A stretch of DNA of 64,000 nucleotides from Eutrophocola sp965662685 (GTDB taxonomy: Bacteria; Pseudomonadota; Gammaproteobacteria; Pseudomonadales; Pseudohongiellaceae): NCBI GenBank assembly GCA_965662685.1, contig CBFIIQ010000001.1:156246-220245 (forward strand), written 5' to 3'. Below the pieces are notes generated by a model. That model was not told the DNA's origin. It searched no databases and saw only the letters and a list, made by a program, of their open reading frames with translations. Each line of letters starts with the position of its first letter. Position 1 is the stretch's first letter. Both the position numbers and the translations under genes were made by a program. This document shows positions 43,246 through 52,091 of this stretch, piece after piece.

Positions 43246-44208
43246 TTATAAAGCTTCAATTATGTCTTTGGATTCCTGGTAAAGATCATCAGGCAGGGAT
43301 ACAAAGCCTACCTCAGTAGCCAGAATACCCGCATTGTCGAGATAAAAATCAACAAATGCGCGAACCTCGGCACGAGCAAGACTTTGTGTATTAATATAGA
43401 TGTAAATCGGCCTCATAAGAGGACTATAGGTCCCATCCTTAATGGTGACAGGGCTCGGAAGAATTGGGCCTTCTCCACCATCTACCGGAATAACTTTCAA
43501 CCTGCCCCGATTTTCAGTGTAATAGGCAAAACCAAAATAGCCCATAGCATATTCGTCACCAATGATGCCCTGGACCAGAACATTATCATCTTCGCTAGCA
43601 GTGTAATCAGGTCGAGAAGCACCTGACTGACCATTAATTGCCTGGGTGAAGTAATCAAAAGTGCCGGAATCTGTTCCTGGACCATATAACCTTATTGGCG
43701 CATTCGGCCATTCTGGACGAATATCACTCCATCTGGTGACCGTGCTACCGGGTTGCCAGATAAGCTGCAATTCAGCGACGGTCAGATAATCAACCCAATC
43801 ATTGTTTTTATTAACCACAATGGAAAGCCCGTCAAAGGCGACCGGAATTTCGAGATACTCAATAGCATTGATTTTGACCTGTGCTAATTCTGATGTTTTG
43901 ATGGAGCGTGATGCATCGTTGATATCGGTTTCTCCGCTCAAAAACTTCTTAAAACCACCGCCAGTGCCGGAAACGCCCACAGTGACGCGTATCCCCGGCT
44001 CAACTCTTTGAAACTCCTCAGCTACAGCTTCACTGATAGGGTAGACAGTACTGGAACCATCGACGCTAACCACGCCACTGAGTGGACTGGCCAAACCATC
44101 ACCCGCTGTCCTTTCAGGCTCAGAACAAGCACTCAAAGCAAGAACATAAAGCAAAGTATGACAAAGCGTCATAACTGCTACTTTATATTTGGGGGGGGGC
44201 ATAAACAT
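43246..44208 (-). CDS. pstS: Phosphate-binding protein PstS (lipoprotein type)
   Basis: 320 residues. The leader 'KYKVAVMTLCHTLLYVLALSAC' ends in a lipobox Cys, so it is probably membrane-anchored in the periplasm. The phosphate-binding signature is 'GVVSVDGSSTVYPISEAVAEEF', with 'VGVSGTGGGFKKFLSGETDINDASRSIK' and 'RLYGPGTDSGTFDYF'. It captures phosphate for PstCA. Codons 4-6 are CCC CCC CCC, an uninterrupted run of nine C. A shorter start at 44172 would avoid the tract but lacks the basic n-region. It is first in the pst operon and follows phoR. Confidence 0.96.
   Translation of the reverse strand: MFMPPPKYKVAVMTLCHTLLYVLALSACSEPERTAGDGLASPLSGVVSVDGSSTVYPISEAVAEEFQRVEPGIRVTVGVSGTGGGFKKFLSGETDINDASRSIKTSELAQVKINAIEYLEIPVAFDGLSIVVNKNNDWVDYLTVAELQLIWQPGSTVTRWSDIRPEWPNAPIRLYGPGTDSGTFDYFTQAINGQSGASRPDYTASEDDNVLVQGIIGDEYAMGYFGFAYYTENRGRLKVIPVDGGEGPILPSPVTIKDGTYSPLMRPIYIYINTQSLARAEVRAFVDFYLDNAGILATEVGFVSLPDDLYQESKDIIEAL
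44191..44199 (-). repeat. Nine-base C homopolymer at the start of pstS
   Basis: G9 on the + strand, i.e. CCC CCC CCC as Pro4-Pro6 of PstS. A slip of one base would frameshift the gene right after its start codon. Confidence 0.95.
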
Positions 44209-44366
44209 AAAAGGCTTTAATTGCTCTGAATGGTGTGATTAGAATAAAAAGGAAATTATTAAGATTGGATAAATTTCCAACCTTGAATTTCGAAAAACTA
44301 ATCAAAGCGGCAAATTCTTACATGCTATTGTAAAGATTTAATAAATAGCACAATAAGAATAATAAA

Positions 44367-46145
44367 TCAGGAGTTAAGAGGCATCTTAAAGATAAAGGTC
44401 GATCCTGAACCAAGCTGACTTTTAACACTGACACTACCGGCATGTTTCTCAGCTATATTCTTGACGATAGATAGCCCCAGACCGGTTCCGCCAAGGCTTT
44501 GTGATCTGGCCTTGTCCACCCTGTAGAAACGCTCAAAAACACGTTTCTGGAATTGTGGACTAATCCCGATTCCAGAATCTGTTACCTCAAGTACCGCCAT
44601 CTGGTTTTCCGCCTTAAGTACAACTTTAATGGTACCTGGATCGGCTGTGTACTTGATGGCATTGTCGATCAGGTTATCGACCAGCTGGCTCAGATTTTGA
44701 CGATCACCGTAAAGATCCAGGTCCTCATCAGGCAACTCTGAAGCCAGAGTGTGGCCTTTTTCATCAGCAGCCGGCTGGGCTGCCTTTACTGCCTGACGCA
44801 CCAGGTCTGCGAAATTAATTTTGGTAAAATCTTCATTGCTATGACTACTCTCCAACCTCGAAATAGTCATTAGATCCCCCACCAATTGAGATAGCCTCAG
44901 GCTCTGTGCATGCACCCTCGCGATGAAATGTACCATGGTATCTTTATCCACCTCATCATCCCCTATGATTGTCTCGGTCAGACCTCTAATCGCTGTAATC
45001 GGGGTTTTCAGTTCATGGGATGCATTGGCAACGAAATCCGTCCTTACCCTTTCCAGATTCTTGATATTAGTGATGTCATGCAACACAAGGACGGCACCAA
45101 TAGCTTCACCCTGGTCATCGCTCAGTGATGCTGCGTAGATGTCCACCACTCGCTCCCCCAGTTCATGATTCAAGCGCATCTGCGCCTTGATTACCGAGGA
45201 TGTCTTGATGGTTTTATCCAGCGCGTGAATAATTTCCTGATTACGAATTTCCTGCCACAGTGGCTCCCCAATACTGCGCTTCTCATTGATTGATAGCATG
45301 CGCGCTGCAGCTTCATTGATATGCAGAATATTCTGATCCATATCCACATCTATCACACCTTCCACCATGCAGGTAAAAATGGTTGAAAGCCGGTTTCGGT
45401 CAGCCGTAATTTCGGTGACACTGCGCGCTGAACTTCTAGCCATCTGGTTTATAGCTTCAGCCATTTTTTTCAAACCCAGAGCATTTTCTACCGGAATGCG
45501 GCGGGCAAAATTGCCCCGGGAAATTTCTTCAGCTACGGTCGTCAACTCTGACACTTTCATGGCTTGTCGCGCAGCCAGGTAAAAAGCGAGCAGTAAGACG
45601 AAAAAGGTCACAATTGCGGAGTTCCTCAGTAACACAGCGTGCGACTCTGTGATTTCTGCACTCATTTCTGAAGAGGCCCTTGCTGTCCGGATAAAACCTA
45701 TTGGCTGGCTTTGTTCAAGCAAGGGAATAGCAAGATAGTGAAATTGCTCCTCAAGAGTAAAACTATATCGGACTGCCCTGCCAATGCCTGCTGAGGAGGC
45801 CAATAAAATTTCAGGCCTGCGCAGGTGATTGTTCATTGCAAAGGGGTTTTCCTGGCTATCAGCCAATACAACACCATTAATATCAATGACTGTAATACGT
45901 AATCCAGAGGTAGCTGCAACTGATTCAGCCATTTCCCTGATAAGCGGATAATTCAGATTTAGTAGCGCTGGTCTTAACGCAGAGCTGAGTAGCTCAGCAT
46001 TGATAAGCAGAGTAGTGTCGGTTTTTTCCCGAATCTGTCGCTCAAAGCTGCCCATCAGGGAAAGCGAAAAGAGAAAAGTACCAATTAATGCCACTAGCAC
46101 ATACCCGATATAGGTACGCCAAAAATATAGTGACTTGAGAAGCAT
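44367..46145 (-). CDS. phoR: Phosphate sensor histidine kinase PhoR
   Basis: 592 residues, longer than E. coli PhoR (about 430). Order of parts: TM1 (about 12-32), an extracytoplasmic sensing domain (35-170), TM2 (174-191), HAMP (192-245), PAS (about 250-360), HisKA with phospho-accepting His377 ('NASHELKTPITAIRG'), N box 'DNLIDNAIKYT' (490-500), 'DSGIGIS' and 'GGTGLGLSIVKNIAEKH'. The large periplasmic domain is typical of PhoR in Gram-positives and some Gammaproteobacteria. It phosphorylates PhoB under phosphate starvation. The gap to phoB is 135 bases with no terminator. Confidence 0.95.
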   Translation of the reverse strand: MLLKSLYFWRTYIGYVLVALIGTFLFSLSLMGSFERQIREKTDTTLLINAELLSSALRPALLNLNYPLIREMAESVAATSGLRITVIDINGVVLADSQENPFAMNNHLRRPEILLASSAGIGRAVRYSFTLEEQFHYLAIPLLEQSQPIGFIRTARASSEMSAEITESHAVLLRNSAIVTFFVLLLAFYLAARQAMKVSELTTVAEEISRGNFARRIPVENALGLKKMAEAINQMARSSARSVTEITADRNRLSTIFTCMVEGVIDVDMDQNILHINEAAARMLSINEKRSIGEPLWQEIRNQEIIHALDKTIKTSSVIKAQMRLNHELGERVVDIYAASLSDDQGEAIGAVLVLHDITNIKNLERVRTDFVANASHELKTPITAIRGLTETIIGDDEVDKDTMVHFIARVHAQSLRLSQLVGDLMTISRLESSHSNEDFTKINFADLVRQAVKAAQPAADEKGHTLASELPDEDLDLYGDRQNLSQLVDNLIDNAIKYTADPGTIKVVLKAENQMAVLEVTDSGIGISPQFQKRVFERFYRVDKARSQSLGGTGLGLSIVKNIAEKHAGSVSVKSQLGSGSTFIFKMPLNS

Positions 46146-46280
46146 CGTCTTTATTGACCTTAAACAGTTAACATATTGGATGCCTGTAAAACCGATAAAC
46201 GGGACAGCTAACAGGGGATATTATAAAGCAATAATGGCGAGGCGTAATTTCGAATCAAGTCTGTCAAGAATTCAGGCTGT

Positions 46281-46985
46281 TCAGGCAATATCGCGCAGAC
46301 GATAACCAACACCCCTGATGGTTTCTATAAGTGGCGGATCAATATCCATTTGCTTGCGAATGCCACNNNNNNNNNNAATGTGTACATCAATATTTCGGTC
46401 AACCACAACCACATCATCACCCATAGCCCGACTCAGCAACTGCTCCCGGGAGAATACCCTTCCGGGATTACTGGCCAAATAGTGCAAAAGACGAAACTCT
46501 GTTGCTGTTAGCCTGATTTCATTTCCCTCCACCGTGACTTCATATTTGGTGGAATCAATGGCCAGCTTACCCACCTGTACCTGATCCTGCCTGGGCGAGC
46601 TTTCTACCAGAGTGCCTCGGCGCAGTACCGCCTTCACTCTTGCAACCAACTCTTTGGGACTGAAAGGCTTGGTAATATAATCGTCTGCACCCACACCCAG
46701 ACCCAGAACAATATCACTTTCTTCGCCTTTGGCAGTGACCATAATAATCAGGGTATTTTGATTGGCAGGGTTACTTTTAACATTGCTGCATATTTCAATG
46801 CCATCCATACCTGGCAGCATCAGATCAAGCAAAAGAAGGTCCGGATGCTCCTTGTTAACCAAAGACAGGCCGAGAGTGCCATTTACAGCGGTAAAGACAT
46901 CAAAGCCTTCCCGCTTCAGGTTATAACTGAGCACCTCGAGAATATCGGGCTCATCTTCAATAATGACTATTTTCTTTTTGCTCAT
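46281..46985 (-). CDS. phoB: Phosphate regulon response regulator PhoB (contains 10-N gap)
   Basis: About 234 residues from ATG 46985. The receiver domain has acidic residues Glu10/Asp11, phospho-acceptor Asp54 ('LLLLDLMLPGMDGIEI') and Lys near 106 ('DDYITKPFSPKELVARV'). The C-terminal winged helix 'IRLTATEFRLLHYLASNPGRVFSREQLL' is OmpR/PhoB type, ending 'LIETIRGVGYRLRDIA'. Ten Ns (46367-46376) break the recognition helix 'VDRNIDVHI----GIRKQMD'. The gap shifts apparent length by about three codons compared with homologues. It activates pst genes when phosphorylated by PhoR, whose gene follows on the same strand. Confidence 0.95.
   Translation of the reverse strand: MSKKKIVIIEDEPDILEVLSYNLKREGFDVFTAVNGTLGLSLVNKEHPDLLLLDLMLPGMDGIEICSNVKSNPANQNTLIIMVTAKGEESDIVLGLGVGADDYITKPFSPKELVARVKAVLRRGTLVESSPRQDQVQVGKLAIDSTKYEVTVEGNEIRLTATEFRLLHYLASNPGRVFSREQLLSRAMGDDVVVVDRNIDVHIXXXXGIRKQMDIDPPLIETIRGVGYRLRDIA
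46367..46376. other. Assembly gap of ten Ns inside phoB
   Basis: The only ambiguous bases in the window. It falls inside the DNA-recognition helix of PhoB. Confidence 1.
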
Positions 46986-47214
46986 AACCACATGAAATCT
47001 TGACTGAATTTGACTTGATCTAGACTATGAAGCGTAGCATCAATGGATAAAGATCTCGTTAAGACAGTTCAAGAATACCATTTAAATTAACAAATAATTA
47101 ATCTGTAAGATGGTATCTGTACGCCCCTTTCCTTGCTTCTTCATTCGGCCTTCAGCCATAATGAGCTGCTTCTTACCCATGGTTAATCCCCAGTTTTACC
47201 GAATTCTTATAACA

Positions 47215-47754
47215 ATGTCATCGAAAGGAAAAAACAGCGAACCGGTCATAGACGGTACTGGAAGCAAGAAGTTGCGATATGAAACCCTGGTGGGTGAATA
47301 TTACAACGACATCTTCCGCTACGCCTACTGGCTTAGCAAGAGTCGACAGGTTGCCGAAGATCTGGCCCAGGAAACTTTTTTGAGAGCCTGGCGCGCGCTC
47401 GACAGCCTGGAAAAGCCCGGGGCAGCAAAAGCCTGGCTTTTCACAATTCTCAGAAGAGAGAATGCACGTCGCTTTGAAAAATATCGCCCTGAAGCTGATG
47501 ACATCGATGATTATTCTCTTCCTGATAGCGGCAAGCTGGAACCTGACCAGATACTGGAGCGGGAAATGGTCCACAAAGCCATGGAAGAACTGGAACCGGA
47601 ATATCGGGACCCCTTGTTGTTGCAGGTAATCGGTGGTTTCAGTGGTGACGAGATTGCCAAAATGCTGGATTTGAATAACAACACTGTGATGACACGCTTG
47701 TTCCGGGCAAGAAACAAACTTAAAGAGAAGCTCGCGAGCAACGAGGCGGATTAA
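47215..47754 (+). CDS. ECF-type RNA polymerase sigma factor
   Basis: 179 residues from ATG 47215. Region 2 is 'GEYYNDIFRYAYWLSKSRQVAEDLAQETFLRAWRALDSL' with the core-binding 'DLAQETF' motif; region 4 is 'ELEPEYRDPLLLQVIGGFSGDEIAKMLDLNNNTVMTRLFRARNKLKEKL', a helix-turn-helix for the -35 element. It directs polymerase to a specific set of stress or envelope promoters. It is divergent from phoB (shared 229-base region) and followed 319 bases later by a DUF3379 gene that probably encodes its membrane regulator. ATG 47110 is an alternative start with no family match in the added part. Confidence 0.92.
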   Translation: MSSKGKNSEPVIDGTGSKKLRYETLVGEYYNDIFRYAYWLSKSRQVAEDLAQETFLRAWRALDSLEKPGAAKAWLFTILRRENARRFEKYRPEADDIDDYSLPDSGKLEPDQILEREMVHKAMEELEPEYRDPLLLQVIGGFSGDEIAKMLDLNNNTVMTRLFRARNKLKEKLASNEAD

Positions 47755-48073
47755 GAACGCTATATACTTTTTTTAAGCTGAGGATTTATAACAGCTATTT
47801 ACTGATCATCGATACAGGTCGAAGAAACAATAAAATTAGAGCAAAATTGAGCAGAGCCGAAATGAATTGTGCCAAGCTCAGGTCTGTATAGCCTTGTTGT
47901 AGCAGAACTGTAGCAGAACTTCAGAAAACAAATAGAAATACTACATATAGCAATAGAACGAATTTGCAGGACAAATAAAAACGAAGCAGTTTTTTGATGG
48001 AAAGCATCAATGAGCTAATTTGATAAAAATAATAAATCACTAAACCAATTATTCTTGTAAGGGTGCGAAAAGG
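47755..48073. other. Intergenic region with an 11-base direct repeat
   Basis: 319 bases between the ECF sigma and DUF3379 genes with no supported gene. It holds a tandem 11-base repeat at 47898-47919 and AT-rich DNA. A leftward ORF at 47921-48118 overlaps the DUF3379 start and looks spurious. Confidence 0.5.
47898..47919. repeat. Two-copy 11-base direct repeat TGTAGCAGAAC
   Basis: Two adjacent identical copies in the sigma/DUF3379 spacer. It could be a protein-binding site or chance duplication. Confidence 0.9.
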
Positions 48074-48811
48074 ATGGAAGATCAACTTTTTCTTGAGAGA
48101 GCTCATGCCAATCCTCATGATGACTCAGCGGAATTTCTTTTGGCACTATCTGAAAACCCTGCCCGGCAGAAGTTGCTGGAAAGCCTGAAGGCCCTCGACA
48201 AGCGACTGGAGTCCGGACTTACTTCGATCACCGCTCCTGAACACCTGAAACAAATACTACTTAATATCCCTGAAGGCATGCTGCATCCAGATACTCAGGC
48301 TGTGTCTGCCAACGATTCTTTCTGGCGTCGTAATTTTCAATACGCAGCTGGACTGGTAGTTGCAGTAGGCATTATTGCCCTGATGCTGCCGGGAAAGACC
48401 AATCCACTGGAAGAGGTAGTCATGCGCCATTTGTACAGCGAAATGAGCTTTCTGGATGATGACATTCCGGTTCCCATGAACATGGTCAACAACCTGATGA
48501 CCAGCAATCTTGGTACCGGGTTTCTTCAGTCCCCCGCAATGGAGAATATTGAAATAGATGTCAGCGAGGATTGCTGGGTTGATTTCCAGAATGGGGTGAA
48601 AGGTGTCCACATGGTGATGAAAGGAAACGTAGGACAAATCACCGTCATGGTCATTCCGAATGAACCGCTGGCAGGGGAAATCTCAATATCTGATGAACGC
48701 TTCGAAGGGCTTATCACACCAACACCCGGAGGCAATCTGGTTGTTATTGGGGAAAAGGATGAGTCAATACAGCAATATTCCACCATGCTGGCAGCCAATA
48801 TTAACTGGTAA
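48074..48811 (+). CDS. DUF3379 family membrane protein, probable anti-sigma factor
   Basis: 245 residues. The N-terminal about 85 residues are cytoplasmic ('DDSAEFLLALSENPARQKLLESLKALDKRL', a short zinc-less helical region), followed by one membrane helix about 92-109 ('FQYAAGLVVAVGIIALML') and a periplasmic domain about 110-245. This order (cytoplasmic binding region, single TM, periplasmic sensor) is that of membrane anti-sigma factors, and DUF3379 genes usually sit next to an ECF sigma gene, as here. The regulatory role is inferred from family and position. The ribosome binding site is AAGG. Confidence 0.8.
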   Translation: MEDQLFLERAHANPHDDSAEFLLALSENPARQKLLESLKALDKRLESGLTSITAPEHLKQILLNIPEGMLHPDTQAVSANDSFWRRNFQYAAGLVVAVGIIALMLPGKTNPLEEVVMRHLYSEMSFLDDDIPVPMNMVNNLMTSNLGTGFLQSPAMENIEIDVSEDCWVDFQNGVKGVHMVMKGNVGQITVMVIPNEPLAGEISISDERFEGLITPTPGGNLVVIGEKDESIQQYSTMLAANINW

Positions 48812-48852
48812 TAGTCCCGTCCCCAAGCTGCCCGACAGAGCCCGGCTTTTAT

Positions 48853-48875
48853 AAAGCAGCTGTCTGCTTTTATTT
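48853..48875. terminator. Terminator between DUF3379 gene and srmB
   Basis: AAAGCAG, loop CTGT, CTGCTTT with T-rich sequence following on the + strand. It lies between convergent genes and may serve both. Confidence 0.7.
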
Positions 48876-48876
48876 G

Positions 48877-50310
48877 TTATTTTTTTCTTTTTAACGGTGC
48901 AAAGCCATCATGCCTGGCTTTTTCTGCCACGGCGGGCTGTTTTTGAATGACGAATGAAGACTCTTTACTAACTGCCGCTGAAGGCTCTTTGCTAACTGCC
49001 GCTGAAGGCTCTTTATTGCCTGCCGCTGAAGGCTGTTTAAGTTTAGCTATTGAGGGTTGACGTCTTTTGCCGATGTTTTTGCGATCACGGTGGCGCTGTT
49101 TTATCTTCGGTTTGTCTTTATCTCCGGCTTTGGATTTTGCATTTTTAGCCGTTTTCTTTTTCTTTGAGGGGCCGGAAAACTTTGCCGGAAAAGCTTCAAC
49201 CGTTCTGCGCTTGAAATCAAGGTTCAGATAGCGCTCGATGCTTTCCATCAGATTCCATTCCTGGGGAGCAATAAGGGAGACAGCCAGTCCGGTTGCTCCT
49301 GCCCTGCCGGTTCTGCCAATGCGATGAACGTATTCATCGCCGGAGCGCGGCATGGCGTAATTGATGACCAGGTCAATGGCTGGAATATCCAGTCCACGGG
49401 CAGCAAGATCAGTAGCCACTAATATTCCAACCTTGCCGTCGCGGAACAGGCTCATTACCCGTTTTCTCTCATCCTGCTGCATTTCACCATGCAGGCACAT
49501 AGCCCTGTGTCCCTGCTTCATCAGAAATGTTGCCAACTCTTCAGCACTCAGGCGCGTATTGGTAAAGATGACGCTTTTTTTGAAACTCTCGTTGGCCAAC
49601 AACCAACTACATAGCTGGCGCTTATGGGATGGGTCATCGGCAAGGATGATTTCCTGGTTGATATAGGCATGGGCGGTGCGATGGCTACCTATTGCAATTC
49701 GTTCAGGGTTATTTTGTATTTCACTGGAAATTTTTCCCAGGCCCAAATGTCTCAGGGTGGCTGATAAAAGTACAGTCTGCCTGTCCTCTTTACAATGTCC
49801 GACAATTTCCATGACGGCATCCCTCAAACCCATATCCAGAGTACGGTCGGCCTCGTCCAGTACCAGAAATTCCAGATCACCAAGCTCAAGTGAGTTTTTC
49901 TGCACATGCTCAAGAATTCTCCCGGGTGTACCGATGATTACTTCCGGATTCTTTCTTATTCTGGCTTTTTGTTCCTTGAAGCTTTCTCCACCCAGAATGG
50001 TCAGTGAACTAATACCCGTAAAGCTGGCCAGATCACGGCAATGTCGATCCAGTTGCAGGGCGAGTTCCCTGGTTGGACTCAGTATCAAACAGCGAGTCGC
50101 CGTCACCGGCGCGGGGCTTTCAATCATTTTATGCAGTAGTGGCAGCAGGAATGCCGCACTCTTGCCGCTACCCGTCATGGCACTGGCCTGCACATCCTTT
50201 CCGGCAAGCAGGGCCGGGATCATGACTTCCTGAACCGGTGTGGGAGTGCTCAGATGGAGTTTTTCCAGGCTCTTCAGTAACGGCTCACTTAATCCTAACT
50301 GTTTAAACAT
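48877..50310 (-). CDS. srmB: DEAD-box RNA helicase, SrmB-like
   Basis: 477 residues from ATG 50310 (AGGAATT upstream). The Q motif 'LHLSTPTPVQEVMIP', Walker A 'SAMTGSGKSAAFLLP', 'PTRELALQ', DEAD box 'VLDEADRTLDMG', 'LLSATLR', and motif VI 'HRIGRTGRAG' are in order. The basic C-terminal tail contains 'KQRHRDRKNIGKRRQPS', almost identical to the SrmB tail, so SrmB (large-subunit assembly at low temperature) is the best match. The tail ends with three copies of an eight-residue repeat ('KEPSAAVS'-type), encoded by a 24-base tandem repeat at 48961-49032. Single-gene unit. Confidence 0.88.
   Translation of the reverse strand: MFKQLGLSEPLLKSLEKLHLSTPTPVQEVMIPALLAGKDVQASAMTGSGKSAAFLLPLLHKMIESPAPVTATRCLILSPTRELALQLDRHCRDLASFTGISSLTILGGESFKEQKARIRKNPEVIIGTPGRILEHVQKNSLELGDLEFLVLDEADRTLDMGLRDAVMEIVGHCKEDRQTVLLSATLRHLGLGKISSEIQNNPERIAIGSHRTAHAYINQEIILADDPSHKRQLCSWLLANESFKKSVIFTNTRLSAEELATFLMKQGHRAMCLHGEMQQDERKRVMSLFRDGKVGILVATDLAARGLDIPAIDLVINYAMPRSGDEYVHRIGRTGRAGATGLAVSLIAPQEWNLMESIERYLNLDFKRRTVEAFPAKFSGPSKKKKTAKNAKSKAGDKDKPKIKQRHRDRKNIGKRRQPSIAKLKQPSAAGNKEPSAAVSKEPSAAVSKESSFVIQKQPAVAEKARHDGFAPLKRKK
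48961..49032 (-). repeat. Three 24-base tandem repeats in the srmB tail
   Basis: Units at 48961-48984, 48985-49008 and 49009-49032, ending in a shared TGCCGCTGAAGG (+ strand). Two are 23/24 identical. Multiples of three bases keep the frame, so copy number can vary without breaking the gene. Confidence 0.92.
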
Positions 50311-50430
50311 ATGAATTCCTGAATAACAAAAAGACTGCCAATGCTGATGTGTGAAAGCAGCCATTGTAACTTGCTTCATCCCGGCACGAATGATTATTTA
50401 TGTACGCCCGTCTGAAAATAAAATATGGCG

Positions 50431-50814
50431 TCAACTGACTCGAGTCGACTGATGGAACAGTAACTGCCAATCCTTGTCGGAGTCGTTTTCTCGCCACAGT
50501 GAACTATGAATCGCTCCTCGCTCCCTGGCAGAATCCTTTCCCGGGGTAATCTGCATGGCGTGATAAGTTGCCTGAGCCAGCCCCGGAGCCAGCACACGAA
50601 CTTCAAAATCTGAAAATTGCCAGCGTGCAGAGGCGCTTTTTGTCAGCAACCACTGAATTACTGCATCTCTTTTTACCTCGGTACCATCCGGTGTCACTTC
50701 CCTAAAATCTTCAGACAACATGGTTTCCAGAGATTCAGGGCTCAAGGAAAAATCCTGATGCAGCAAAAGCTCTTCAAGAATTCTTATGTGCTCGGAAATA
50801 TTCAGTATATCCAT
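50431..50814 (-). CDS. NTF2-like / DUF4440 protein
   Basis: 127 residues fitting the cone-shaped NTF2-like fold as in DUF4440: 'ILEELLLHQDFSLSPESLETMLSEDFREVTPDGTEVKRDAVIQWLL', then strands 'WQFSDFEVRVLAPGLAQATYHAMQI' and the closing 'SSLWRENDSDKDWQLLFHQSTRV'. Such small cytoplasmic proteins bind a ligand or act as enzymes; the role here is unknown. It is 17 bases downstream of ubiH on the same strand, so it may be at the end of the pepP-ubiH operon. Confidence 0.82.
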   Translation of the reverse strand: MDILNISEHIRILEELLLHQDFSLSPESLETMLSEDFREVTPDGTEVKRDAVIQWLLTKSASARWQFSDFEVRVLAPGLAQATYHAMQITPGKDSARERGAIHSSLWRENDSDKDWQLLFHQSTRVS

Positions 50815-50831
50815 ATTTAGTTCCTTGCCAC

Positions 50832-52091
50832 TCAGGCATCAGCATTGAGTGTGACTTTGGCTTCTCCCATTCCCATTGCCCGCCGCGCAAAGGCTTTGCG
50901 CACAGGCATCACCAGATCGATGCTGAACAAACCAAATTTGCGGACCCATACCGCGGCTATATTGTTCGAGGAAAATAACCTGGTCATATAGTGGCTGAAC
51001 ATCGCAGTCATATGCTGGTCTGACCCGGTTTCATTTTGGTAGCGATGCAGCAAAGCGACGTCTCCAAGTGCTGCTCCCTTGCTCACAGCTTCAAGCAGGA
51101 TTGCCGCCAGATGCGCAGTATCCCTGAAAGCCAGATTAAATCCCTGCCCGGCAACAGGATGCAGCGAATGCGCGACATTACCCAGCAGTACCAGACCGGG
51201 TCGAACCTGTTCCTGGGCCTGAATCAGACTTAATGGATAGCTGCTGCGCTGACCAACCCGGGTGAAGCGTCCCAGTCGACTGCCAAACTCTTCATTTAGT
51301 TGCTGAAGAAAATCATTATCCGATAAAGCCAGCGTCTTGCTGACCTCGTCGGTATTCCTGGTCCATACCAGGGCAGCACGATGCTGACTGTCATGATCCG
51401 GTAAAGGTAACAAGGCCAGTGGCCCATGGGGGGTAAATCTTTCGTAAGCGACATTCTTATGGGGCGAAGTAAAAGCCACATTGGCGATAACAGCTTCCTG
51501 CTGATATGACTCCCGGCTTCGATGAATACCCAGTTTCTCACACAGTCCCGAACGCCCACCTTCTGCCATTACCACCAATGCTGTAGTCAGAATGCACTGC
51601 TGGCTGCCGTCATCCAGTGTGACTTTCATGCCTGAGGGTTCAGGCTTTATGTTTGAAACACCGACACCGCTGCAAATTTCAAGACTGCCAATAGCCGCCA
51701 GGCTCTTATTGAACATTTTGCCCAGTAACCTGTTTTCCATCACATAGCCGAGTGCATCAACACCCAGTTCAACGTTATCCATTCGCACCGCGCCAAATTT
51801 TCCCTGGTCAGACACGTGAATTTTTTTAATCGCTTCAGCATCGCATTTGAGCTCTGTCCACAAACCCAGTTCCCGCAGATAATCCACAGTGCCATGAGAA
51901 AGCACAGTGCTGCGGGCATCAAAAGAAGGCTGTGCTGCCGGGGCATCCAGATCGATGACGGTGGATTCCACCAGTAAAATCGACATTGGCCTGTCCTGAC
52001 CTGACTTGTCCAGAATACAGGCAAGACTTGCGCCCACCATGCCGGCACCAACAATGACAAGGTCATAGTATTGAGAGCTACACAGTGCCAT
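50832..52091 (-). CDS. ubiH: UbiH-type ubiquinone hydroxylase
   Basis: 419 residues of the FAD-dependent ubiquinone hydroxylases. FAD-binding 'DLVIVGAGMVGASLACIL' at the N terminus, 'AEGGRSGLCEKLGI' in the middle and 'LLGNVAHSLHPVAGQGFNLAFRDTAHLA' near residue 300 mark the UbiH/UbiF family. The order pepP-ubiH (as in the E. coli ygfB-pepP-ubiH-ubiI cluster) supports UbiH, which hydroxylates the ring of a ubiquinone precursor. The ATG overlaps the pepP TGA by a base (ATGA), so the two are coupled. No UbiI gene follows, unlike in E. coli. Confidence 0.93.
   Translation of the reverse strand: MALCSSQYYDLVIVGAGMVGASLACILDKSGQDRPMSILLVESTVIDLDAPAAQPSFDARSTVLSHGTVDYLRELGLWTELKCDAEAIKKIHVSDQGKFGAVRMDNVELGVDALGYVMENRLLGKMFNKSLAAIGSLEICSGVGVSNIKPEPSGMKVTLDDGSQQCILTTALVVMAEGGRSGLCEKLGIHRSRESYQQEAVIANVAFTSPHKNVAYERFTPHGPLALLPLPDHDSQHRAALVWTRNTDEVSKTLALSDNDFLQQLNEEFGSRLGRFTRVGQRSSYPLSLIQAQEQVRPGLVLLGNVAHSLHPVAGQGFNLAFRDTAHLAAILLEAVSKGAALGDVALLHRYQNETGSDQHMTAMFSHYMTRLFSSNNIAAVWVRKFGLFSIDLVMPVRKAFARRAMGMGEAKVTLNADA

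Noticed and set aside
44209..44366. Pho box upstream of pstS
   Set aside because: No two CTGTCAT-like direct repeats with the right spacing were found by eye; regulation by PhoB is assumed from family only.
46367..46376. phoB as a broken gene
   Set aside because: The frame is open on both sides of the Ns and the protein motifs continue, so this is an assembly gap.
47074..47116. ATACCAT/ATGGTAT inverted repeat between phoB and the sigma gene
   Set aside because: Only 7 bases with a long AT-rich loop; likely chance in AT-rich DNA.
47921..48118. 65-residue minus-strand ORF
   Set aside because: It overlaps the start of the DUF3379 gene, is of low complexity and has no ribosome binding site of note.
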